64,000 nt of DNA from Pseudomonas sihuiensis (GTDB lineage Bacteria > Pseudomonadota > Gammaproteobacteria > Pseudomonadales > Pseudomonadaceae), in the NCBI RefSeq assembly GCF_900106015.1, contig NZ_LT629797.1, positions 3,534,001-3,598,000 of the forward strand, in the 5' to 3' direction. The translations under genes and the position numbers were made by a program. Of the stretch, positions 57,533-64,000 are shown piece after piece (the stretch's first letter is position 1; each line of letters starts with the position of its first letter). The notes beneath the pieces are model-generated. The model saw only the letters and a program-made list of their open reading frames with translations, made no database searches and was not told where the DNA came from.

Positions 57533-59812
57533 TCAGGCCTGGATATTCGACGCCGGGTTGATCACCCGACCGAGCCCCAGATTGCGCAGCGCCAGGTGCA
57601 GGGTGCTGTAGATCAGGTGTGGGTTGTCCATGGTCATCACCTGCCCCAGCAGTTCCTTGGCCTTGCTCTGGGTCACCTGACGCAGCAACCATTTCACCTT
57701 GGGCAGGTTGGTGGCGTTCATCGACAGCGAATCGAAGCCCATTGCCAACAACAGCACGGCAGCCGCCGGATCGCCGGCCATCTCACCGCAGATGCTCACC
57801 GGCTTGCCTTCGAGATGCGCGTCGTTGACCACTTTCTGCAAGGCCTGCAGCACCGCCGGGTGGAGGAAATCGTAGAGATCGGCCACACGCGGGTTGTTGC
57901 GGTCGACCGCCAGCAGGTATTGGGTCAGGTCGTTGGAGCCGACCGAGAGGAAATCCACCTGGCGCGCCAGTTCGCGGGTCTGATAAACGGCGGCCGGGAT
58001 CTCGATCATCACACCGATAGGCGGCAGTGGCACATCGGTACCCTCGTCACGCACCTCACCCCAGGCGCGGTGGATCAGGTGCAATGCCTCTTCCAGCTCC
58101 TGCGTGCCGGAAATCATCGGCAACAGGATGCGCAGGTTGTTCAGACCCTCGCTGGCCTTGAGCATGGCGCGGGTCTGCACCAGGAAGATTTCCGGGTGAT
58201 CGAGGGTCACGCGAATACCGCGCCAACCCAGGAAAGGGTTCTCTTCCTTGATCGGGAAGTAGGACAGCGACTTGTCGCCGCCGATATCCAGGGTGCGCAT
58301 GGTCACCGGCAGCGGGTGGAAGGCCTGCAACTGCTCGCGATAGGTAGCGAGCTGTTCCTTCTCGCTGGGGAAGCGCTCGTTGATCATGAACGGCACTTCG
58401 GTACGGTACAGGCCGACGCCCTCGGCACCTCGCTGCTGGGCACGCGCAACATCGGCGAGCAGACCGGTGTTGACCCACAGCGGCATACGGTGACCGTCGA
58501 GGGTCTCGCAGGGCAGCGCGCGCAGAGCGTCGAGCCCTTCGGTGAGCTGGCGCTCCTCCTCGACCACATCGGCGTACTGCTTGCTCAGCAGCTCGCTGGG
58601 GTTGGTGAAGACTTCGCCATGATAGCCATCGACGATCAGCTTGATGCCGTCGATCTTCGAGTACGGCAGGTCGACCACACCCATGACCGTGGGAATGCCC
58701 ATGGCGCGGGCGAAAATCGCCACGTGGGAGTTGCCCGAGCCGGTCACCGAGATCAGACCGACCAGCTTGCCTTCCGGCACCTCGCCGAGCATCGCCGGCG
58801 ACAGCTCCTCGCTGACCAGGATGGTGTTATCCGGATAGACCAGCGTGGTCTTGCGTTCTTCCTGCAGGTAGGCGAGCAGACGCCGGCCGAGGTCGCGCAC
58901 ATCGGAGGCGCGCTCGCGCAGGTAAGCGTCATCCATCAGCTCGAAACGATTGACGTGGTCGAGCACCACCTGGCGCAAGGCGCCTTGCGCCCACTGGCCG
59001 GTACGAATGACCTTGCGCACCTCGTTACCCAGTGCGGCGTCCTCGAGCATCATCAGGTAGACGTCGAACAGCGCGCGCTCTTCCTTGCGTAGCTGAGTGG
59101 CGAGTTTCTCGGACAGCTCCTGCATGTCCTCGCGCACCCAGCCGAGCGCCTTGTCGAACAGCTCCAGCTCGGCCGCGATGTCATCGACGCTGCGGTCTGG
59201 AACCACATTCAGATCAGCCGGGGGCAGCACCACGACAGCAGTACCGACCGCTGCCCCCGGCGCACCCGGCACGCCGACGAACTTGGCCTCCTGCACGCCC
59301 TTGCCCTGGCGCCCCAGGCCGCGAATCGAGCCGGTCGCCTCGGCATGGGCGATAACGCCGGCGAGCTGCGCGCTCATGGTGACCAGGAAGGCTTCCTCGC
59401 CTTCGTCGAACTGGCGGCGCTCCTTCTGCTGCACGACCAGCACGCCCATCACCCGCCGATGGTGGATGATCGGTGCACCGAGGAAGGAGGCATAACGCTC
59501 CTCGCCGGTTTCGGCGAAGTAGCGGTAACGGGGATGGCTGGCAGCGTCTTCGAGGTTCAGTGGTTCTTCACGGCTACCGACCAGGCCGACCAGACCTTCG
59601 CTGGGGGCCATGCTGACCTTGCCGATGGAGCGCTTGTTGAGGCCGTCGGTGGCCATCAGCACGAAACGATTGGTTTCCGGGTCGAGCAGGTAGACCGAGC
59701 AGACCTGGCTGCCCATCGCTTCCTTGACCCGCTGCACGATGATCGACAGCGCCGCCTTGAGATCCTTGGCGGCGTTTACTTCCTGGACGATCTTGCGCAG
59801 CGTATTGAGCAT
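57533..59812 (-). CDS. ptsP: Phosphoenolpyruvate-protein phosphotransferase PtsP (enzyme I-Ntr)
   Basis: The 759-residue protein has an N-terminal GAF domain (residues about 1-150) and an enzyme I module: the phospho-His domain with His363 in GSGNSHVAIFARAMG, and the PEP-binding C-terminal barrel with GLYRTEVPFM and SVGSNDLTQYLLAVDR. It starts the nitrogen-related phosphotransfer chain PtsP-PtsO-PtsN that affects potassium, nitrogen and envelope regulation. It follows rppH by 18 bases, the conserved rppH-ptsP operon. Confidence 0.96.
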   Translation of the reverse strand: MLNTLRKIVQEVNAAKDLKAALSIIVQRVKEAMGSQVCSVYLLDPETNRFVLMATDGLNKRSIGKVSMAPSEGLVGLVGSREEPLNLEDAASHPRYRYFAETGEERYASFLGAPIIHHRRVMGVLVVQQKERRQFDEGEEAFLVTMSAQLAGVIAHAEATGSIRGLGRQGKGVQEAKFVGVPGAPGAAVGTAVVVLPPADLNVVPDRSVDDIAAELELFDKALGWVREDMQELSEKLATQLRKEERALFDVYLMMLEDAALGNEVRKVIRTGQWAQGALRQVVLDHVNRFELMDDAYLRERASDVRDLGRRLLAYLQEERKTTLVYPDNTILVSEELSPAMLGEVPEGKLVGLISVTGSGNSHVAIFARAMGIPTVMGVVDLPYSKIDGIKLIVDGYHGEVFTNPSELLSKQYADVVEEERQLTEGLDALRALPCETLDGHRMPLWVNTGLLADVARAQQRGAEGVGLYRTEVPFMINERFPSEKEQLATYREQLQAFHPLPVTMRTLDIGGDKSLSYFPIKEENPFLGWRGIRVTLDHPEIFLVQTRAMLKASEGLNNLRILLPMISGTQELEEALHLIHRAWGEVRDEGTDVPLPPIGVMIEIPAAVYQTRELARQVDFLSVGSNDLTQYLLAVDRNNPRVADLYDFLHPAVLQALQKVVNDAHLEGKPVSICGEMAGDPAAAVLLLAMGFDSLSMNATNLPKVKWLLRQVTQSKAKELLGQVMTMDNPHLIYSTLHLALRNLGLGRVINPASNIQA

Positions 59813-59830
59813 GCTCGATTGGGGTCCGTA

Positions 59831-60310
59831 TCAGTCGCGCACTATCAGGCGCGGGGCAAGTTCCTTGAGCGCGCGTCGGTAGACCTCGCGCTTGAATGTG
59901 ACCACCTGGCCCAGCGGGTACCAGTAGCTGACCCAGCGCCAGCCATCGAACTCGGGCTTGCCGGTCAGGTCCATGCGTACGCGGTCTTCAGCCCCCGTCA
60001 GACGCAGCAGAAACCACTTCTGCTTCTGCCCGATGCACAGCGGCTGGCTGTGCGTACGCACCAGACGCTGCGGCAAACGATAACGCAACCAGCCGCGGGT
60101 GCAGGCGAGGATCTTCACATCCTGCTCTTCGAGGCCGACCTCTTCATTCAGTTCACGGTAAAGCGCCTCTTCCGGCGATTCACGATCATTGATGCCACCC
60201 TGAGGAAACTGCCACGCATCCTGGTTGATACGCCTGGCCCAGAGCACCTGGCCGATATCATTGGTCAGGATGATGCCGACATTCGGGCGGAAACCATCAG
60301 AATCGATCAC
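59831..60310 (-). CDS. rppH: RNA pyrophosphohydrolase RppH
   Basis: The 159-residue Nudix hydrolase removes pyrophosphate from 5'-triphosphate mRNA ends, starting their decay. The Nudix box reads [20 protein letters not shown] plus VGL. The start is taken as the GTG at 60310 ([14 protein letters not shown] follows), as in other Pseudomonas RppH; an upstream ATG at 60343 adds 11 non-conserved residues. It is co-transcribed with ptsP and divergent from the HAD gene. Confidence 0.95.
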   Translation of the reverse strand: MIDSDGFRPNVGIILTNDIGQVLWARRINQDAWQFPQGGINDRESPEEALYRELNEEVGLEEQDVKILACTRGWLRYRLPQRLVRTHSQPLCIGQKQKWFLLRLTGAEDRVRMDLTGKPEFDGWRWVSYWYPLGQVVTFKREVYRRALKELAPRLIVRD

Positions 60311-60454
60311 GGCAAGCAACCTCGTACACGCAAGTTCCGGCATTGTTCCACAAAGCCGGCGACAGCAGCAACGCGGGTTTAGGCGCTGTTTGAAAGCCCC
60401 GGCAAAGCGGCTATTCTGGCGCGCCCTCCCTTTCTACAGAACAGGTAACGAACC

Positions 60455-61108
60455 GTGCGCTTGGCCCTTTTCGATCTCGACAACACCCTGCTGGCTGGCG
60501 ACAGCGATCACAGCTGGGGCGAATTCGTCTGCCAGCGCGGCCTGGTCGACGCGGCCGAGTACCTGGCGCGCAACGATGCCTTCTATGCCGATTACTGCGC
60601 CGGCAAGCTGGACGTGGTGGCTTATCAGAATTTCAGCCAGGCCATTCTCGGCCGCCACGACATGGCACAACTGGCGCAGTGGCACCGCGAGTTCATGGCC
60701 GAGGTGATCGAGCCGATCATCCTGGCCAAGGGCGAGGCACTGCTGGCCGAGCACCGCGCTGCGGGCGACAAGCTGGTGATCATCACCGCCACCAACCGCT
60801 TCGTCACCGCGCCCATCGCCGAGCGCCTGGGCGTGGAGACCTTGATCGCCACCGAATGCGGCATGCAGGATGGCCGCTATACCGGGCAGATCACCGGCAC
60901 GCCGTGCTACCAGGGCGGCAAAGTGACCCGCTTGAACGAATGGCTGGCAGAAACGGGGCACAACCTCGATGGCGCCTACTTCTACAGCGACTCGCGCAAT
61001 GACCTGCCGCTGCTTGAGGCCGTGGCCAACCCGGTGGCGGTCGACCCGGACGAGGTGCTGCGCGCCACCGCCATCGAGCGCGGCTGGCCGGTGATTTCGC
61101 TGCGCTGA
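60455..61108 (+). CDS. HAD-superfamily phosphatase (SerB-like subfamily IB)
   Basis: The 217-residue protein starts at GTG and has HAD motif I ([19 protein letters not shown]), a motif II Thr in [10 protein letters not shown], motif III Lys in CYQGGKVTR and motif [14 protein letters not shown]. This is the HAD-IB group, related to SerB and to histidinol-phosphatase-like enzymes. The substrate cannot be assigned. It is divergent from rppH, with a 144-base gap. Confidence 0.9.
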   Translation: MRLALFDLDNTLLAGDSDHSWGEFVCQRGLVDAAEYLARNDAFYADYCAGKLDVVAYQNFSQAILGRHDMAQLAQWHREFMAEVIEPIILAKGEALLAEHRAAGDKLVIITATNRFVTAPIAERLGVETLIATECGMQDGRYTGQITGTPCYQGGKVTRLNEWLAETGHNLDGAYFYSDSRNDLPLLEAVANPVAVDPDEVLRATAIERGWPVISLR

Positions 61109-61131
61109 GTGTGCGATGTCACCAGGGTGGC

Positions 61132-61208
61132 GTAGGAGCGGCTTCAGCCGCGAAATATTTCATAGTGGCAATCGCGGCTGAAGCGGAATGCCGCCCAGCC
61201 GCTCCTAC
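61132..61208. repeat. REP-type inverted pair, GTAGGAGCG family
   Basis: GTAGGAGCGGCTTCAGCCGC from 61132 and an inverse arm ending CAGCCGCTCCTAC at 61208 surround a short AT-rich centre (AATATTTCATAG). It lies 23 bases after the HAD gene stop. It has the same head as the element at 51968-52035. Confidence 0.78.
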
Positions 61209-61237
61209 AGGCGAAAAGCAGGCGCAGCCGGTAAAAC

Positions 61238-61273
61238 GTAGGGCGGTCTCGCGAGCGAAGCGAGCAGCCCGCC
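61238..61273. repeat. REP-like palindrome, GTAGGGCGG family
   Basis: GTAGGGCGGTCTCGCGAGCG is followed by AAGCGAGCAGCCCGCC, an imperfect palindrome ending eight bases before the stop of the minus-strand DUF2269 gene. It is related to the element at 18441. Confidence 0.55.
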
Positions 61274-61280
61274 GATCTGC

Positions 61281-61721
61281 TTAGACCGGCTTGGCCCCCA
61301 TCAACGCCATGATGACGATCAAGAGCAGCAGAATTAGCCCCGCATAGATCAGGCACAGACGCTTGAGCGATGTCGGCGCCGGTGTATCACCCAGCGCACG
61401 CCAGACCGCCAGGCGACCGGCCAGCAACAAACCGAGCAGCATCATCAGCGCATAGAGAATGCTGCCCAGCAGCAGCCAGGTCTGTCCCAGCGGCCAGCCG
61501 GCGGTGTCCACCAGCCAGTAGCCGGTAACCGGCAGGCTCAGCGCCAGCACGGCGAATGCCGGGAAGCTGAACAGCAGGGTCACGCGCAGCTTGCGCGCCA
61601 GCACCGTCGCATCGCCACCGCGCTGCGCCTTGAACAGCATGACGCCATGGGCGATCAGGCCGAGCAGCAGCAACACGCCCGGGGCGCTGTGGAGAATACG
61701 GACCAGCAGATAGTGTTCCAT
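61281..61721 (-). CDS. DUF2269-like small membrane protein
   Basis: The 146-residue protein has four hydrophobic segments (e.g. APGVLLLLGLIAHGVMLF, TLLFSFPAFAVLALSL, LLLGSILYALMMLLGLLLAG, YAGLILLLLIVIMALM) and fits the DUF2269 group of predicted integral membrane proteins. The function is unknown. A central WLVDTAGW lies in a loop. It is on the same strand as ilvA, which is upstream, with a REP-like palindrome between. Confidence 0.82.
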   Translation of the reverse strand: MEHYLLVRILHSAPGVLLLLGLIAHGVMLFKAQRGGDATVLARKLRVTLLFSFPAFAVLALSLPVTGYWLVDTAGWPLGQTWLLLGSILYALMMLLGLLLAGRLAVWRALGDTPAPTSLKRLCLIYAGLILLLLIVIMALMGAKPV

Positions 61722-61751
61722 CAGGGGCTTCCTTGATTATCAGGCGATTAC

Positions 61752-61778
61752 GCAGGGCGGCTTACACCCGCCCTACGG
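61752..61778. repeat. Short REP-like palindrome, GTAGGGCGG family
   Basis: GCAGGGCGGCTTACACCCGC followed by CCTACGG forms an imperfect palindrome between the DUF2269 gene start and the ilvA stop. Confidence 0.55.
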
Positions 61779-61792
61779 TTCGAAGGTCGTGT

Positions 61793-63307
61793 TCAGCCCA
61801 GAAACAGGCGATAAGCCGGGTTGTCGCTTTCATCCCAATACGGATAACCGATGGCATCCAGCGCCGTCGGCACCAGATGGCGTTCATCTTCAGGCACCTG
61901 CAGCGCCGCCAGTACGCGGCCATCAGCAGCACCGTGATTGCGGTAGTGGAACATCGAGATGTTCCAGCGCCCGCCCAGTTTCTGCAGGAAATTGAACAGG
62001 GCGCCCGGCCGCTCGGGGAATTCGAAGCGCAGCACCATCTCGTTACCGACACCAGCGGCATGACCACCGACCATATGGCGGATATGCAATTTGGCCAGTT
62101 CGTTATCGGTCAGGTCCAACACCGGGAAGCCCTGCGCACGCAGGCCCTCGACCAACGCCTGGCGTGGATCGTTCTCCGGATGGGTCTGCACGCCGACGAA
62201 GATGTGCGCCTCGCGGTCAGTGTGATAGCGATAGTTGAACTCGGTGATCTGGCGCTTGCCCACTGCCTCGCAGAAGGCCTTGAAGCTGCCCGGCTGCTCG
62301 GGGATGGTCACGGCGATGATCGCCTCGCGCTTCTCGCCCAGCTCGGCGCGCTCGGCAACGTGGCGCAGGCGGTCGAAGTTGACGTTGGCGCCGGAGTCGA
62401 TACCCACCAGCACTTCGCCGTTGGCACCCTGACGCTCGACGTACTTCTTGATCCCGGCCACGGCCAGCGCGCCGGCCGGCTCGGTGATCGAGCGGGTATC
62501 GTCGTAGATGTCCTTTATAGCCGCGCAGATTTCGTCGGTGCTGACGGTGATCACCTCGTCGACATACTGTTTGCAGATATCGAAGGTGTGCTGGCCGATC
62601 TGCGCCACCGCCACGCCGTCGGCGAACAGCCCGACCGTCGGTAGCACCACGCGCTCGCCAGCCTCCATCGCCTGCTGCAGGCAGTTGGAGTCGTCCGGCT
62701 CGACGCCGATCACCTTGATTTCCGGGCGCAGGTACTTCACATAGGCCGCGATGCCGGCGATCAGGCCGCCGCCACCGACCGGCACGAAGATGGCATCGAT
62801 ATGCCCCTGGTGCTGGCGCAGCACTTCCATGGCCACGGTGCCCTGGCCGGCGATCACCAGTGGGTCATCGTAAGGGTGGATATAGGTGTAGCCCTTCTCT
62901 TCCACCAGCTTCAGCGAGTGCGCCAGCGCCTCGGGGAAGGCGTCGCCGTGCAGCACCACCTTGCCGCCCCGCGAACGCACGCCCTGCACCTTCAGCTCGG
63001 GCGTGGTACGCGGCATGACGATGGTTGCCTTCACCCCCAGATGCTTGGCCGCCAGGGCCAGACCCTGGGCATGGTTGCCGGCCGAGGCGGTGACCACGCC
63101 GCGCGCCAGCTCTTCGGCCGAAAGTTGCGCCAGCTTGTTGTAGGCGCCGCGAATCTTGAACGAGTACACCGGCTGCAGATCCTCGCGCTTGAGCAGAATC
63201 TGGCTGCCCAGCCGCTCACTGAGCTGGCGGGCGGGTTGCAGCGGGGTTTCCACCGCGACGTCATAAACGCGCGAGGTGAGGATCTTCTTCACGTACTGTT
63301 CGAGCAT
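61793..63307 (-). CDS. ilvA: Threonine ammonia-lyase, biosynthetic
   Basis: This 504-residue PLP enzyme converts threonine to 2-oxobutanoate, the first step of isoleucine synthesis. The PLP lysine is Lys51 in [12 protein letters not shown], and the phosphate-binding glycine loop is [11 protein letters not shown]. Two C-terminal ACT-like regulatory domains (about 330-504) bind isoleucine and valine, giving the biosynthetic type. The length is as expected. It is divergent from rpiA, a conserved arrangement. Confidence 0.96.
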   Translation of the reverse strand: MLEQYVKKILTSRVYDVAVETPLQPARQLSERLGSQILLKREDLQPVYSFKIRGAYNKLAQLSAEELARGVVTASAGNHAQGLALAAKHLGVKATIVMPRTTPELKVQGVRSRGGKVVLHGDAFPEALAHSLKLVEEKGYTYIHPYDDPLVIAGQGTVAMEVLRQHQGHIDAIFVPVGGGGLIAGIAAYVKYLRPEIKVIGVEPDDSNCLQQAMEAGERVVLPTVGLFADGVAVAQIGQHTFDICKQYVDEVITVSTDEICAAIKDIYDDTRSITEPAGALAVAGIKKYVERQGANGEVLVGIDSGANVNFDRLRHVAERAELGEKREAIIAVTIPEQPGSFKAFCEAVGKRQITEFNYRYHTDREAHIFVGVQTHPENDPRQALVEGLRAQGFPVLDLTDNELAKLHIRHMVGGHAAGVGNEMVLRFEFPERPGALFNFLQKLGGRWNISMFHYRNHGAADGRVLAALQVPEDERHLVPTALDAIGYPYWDESDNPAYRLFLG

Positions 63308-63420
63308 GGCGATTTCGCAGGCGTTCGGGCTTTGAGAGGACTGCCGAGTCTACCCCAGCGCCGCGCCGGACGACCATACGAAACGCGTGGGTTCTGCTCC
63401 GTCAGCACAGCACTTGCGGC

Positions 63421-63426
63421 TATAAT
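63421..63426 (+). promoter_or_regulatory. -10-like box upstream of rpiA
   Basis: A perfect TATAAT is found 40 bases before the rpiA ATG in the divergent ilvA-rpiA region. A matching -35 box is not clear. Confidence 0.45.
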
Positions 63427-63466
63427 TCGCGCCTACTTCCCCCACCTCCCCAGGCATTTCCCCGCG

Positions 63467-64000
63467 ATGAACCAGGATCAGCTGAAACAGGCCGTGGCCC
63501 AGGCCGCCGTCGACCACATTCTCCCGCGCCTCGACAGCAAGAGCATCGTTGGCGTCGGTACCGGCTCCACCGCCAACTTCTTCATCGACGCACTGGCCAA
63601 GCACAAGATGGACTTCGATGGCGCCGTCGCCAGCTCTGAAGCCACCGCTGCACGCCTGAAGGGCCACGGCATCCCGGTCTACGACCTCAACAGCACCGCC
63701 GAGCTGGAGTTCTACGTCGATGGCGCCGACGAAAGCGACGAGCGCCTGCACCTGATCAAGGGTGGCGGCGCGGCGCTGACCCGCGAGAAGATCGTCGCCG
63801 CCGTGGCCAAGACCTTCATCTGCATCGCCGACGCCAGCAAGCTGGTGCCGGTGCTGGGCGCCTTCCCGCTGCCGGTGGAAGTGATTCCCATGGCGCGCAG
63901 CCATGTCGCCCGCGAGCTGGTGAAGCTGGGCGGCGACCCGGTGTACCGCGAAGGTGTGCTGACCGACAACGGCAACGTCATTCTCGACGTGCACAACCTG
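63467..64000 (+). CDS. rpiA: Ribose-5-phosphate isomerase A (N-terminal part)
   Basis: The frame from the ATG at 63467 stays open to the end of the window (178 residues of about 220). Conserved segments are [18 protein letters not shown] (substrate phosphate loop), [36 protein letters not shown] (catalytic Asp/Glu region) and [19 protein letters not shown]. It interconverts ribose-5-phosphate and ribulose-5-phosphate in the pentose phosphate pathway. The 3' end lies outside. Confidence 0.96.
   Translation, partial: MNQDQLKQAVAQAAVDHILPRLDSKSIVGVGTGSTANFFIDALAKHKMDFDGAVASSEATAARLKGHGIPVYDLNSTAELEFYVDGADESDERLHLIKGGGAALTREKIVAAVAKTFICIADASKLVPVLGAFPLPVEVIPMARSHVARELVKLGGDPVYREGVLTDNGNVILDVHNL

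Noticed and set aside
57473..59092. Long plus-strand open frame (539 codons) opposite ptsP
   Set aside because: It is the antisense of a clear, full-length ptsP; the composition (His/Gln rich, no family features) is a typical shadow in GC-rich DNA.

Overview
This window is GC-rich, densely coded chromosomal DNA with no plasmid, phage or integrase genes. Gene content, REP-type palindromes and the order rsmD / hydrolase / laoR-laoCBA / coaD / fdx / ggt ... mutM ... ilvD ... folA / glpQ ... thyA / lgt / tauE ... ptsP / rppH ... ilvA / rpiA point to a Pseudomonas. From memory that skeleton matches the PA0330-PA0371 stretch of P. aeruginosa. Details such as the accessory blocks suggest the P. mendocina / P. 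oleovorans side of the genus, but that placement is inference.

Layout. (1) 1-2.5 kb: end of an M16 peptidase, rsmD and an alpha/beta hydrolase. (2) 2.5-7.8 kb: a secreted SnoaL-like protein, then a tightly coupled four-gene signalling block (cytoplasmic GAF kinase, LuxR-type regulator, CHASE3-PAS hybrid kinase, stand-alone receiver). (3) 7.8-12.6 kb: the laoR / laoCBA long-chain alcohol and aldehyde oxidation locus, with an operator-like palindrome between the divergent genes and two repeat elements between laoB and laoA. (4) 12.7-21.7 kb: coaD, ferredoxin, ggt, Na/Pi cotransporter, small envelope protein, acyltransferase, mutM, HDOD protein and an RlmI-type methyltransferase. (5) 21.9-26.4 kb: a complete PotABCD-type ABC importer. 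(6) 26.9-37.6 kb: a NarL-type kinase/regulator pair followed by a complete chemosensory cluster: receptor-like protein, cheY, STAS, cheA, cheW, MCP, cheW, cheR, cheD, cheB. (7) 37.7-44.4 kb: an AraC/GyrI regulator and a two-partner secretion pair (TpsB transporter, 1296-residue TpsA adhesin-like exoprotein). (8) 44.7-64 kb: mostly core genes (ilvD, phosphodiesterase, gloA, YitT, folA, glpQ, a DUF2868/DUF3482 pair, a REP-associated transposase, thyA, lgt, tauE, NRDE protein, ptsP, rppH, HAD phosphatase, DUF2269 protein, ilvA, start of rpiA).

The most interesting region is the chemosensory cluster. It has no cheZ gene, but its first gene encodes a membrane receptor-like protein carrying a CheZ-type FQDxxxQ signature and a hydrophobic C-terminal tail next to cheY. 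It also contains a STAS protein and a CheA with an unusual middle region. Other points of note are the laoR operator lying between -35 and -10 of laoC, a 124-bp imperfect palindrome with 8-bp terminal repeats inside the lao locus, and several REP families with one REP transposase gene flanked by copies of one of them. I saw no tRNA, rRNA, CRISPR array, integrase or convincing pseudogene.
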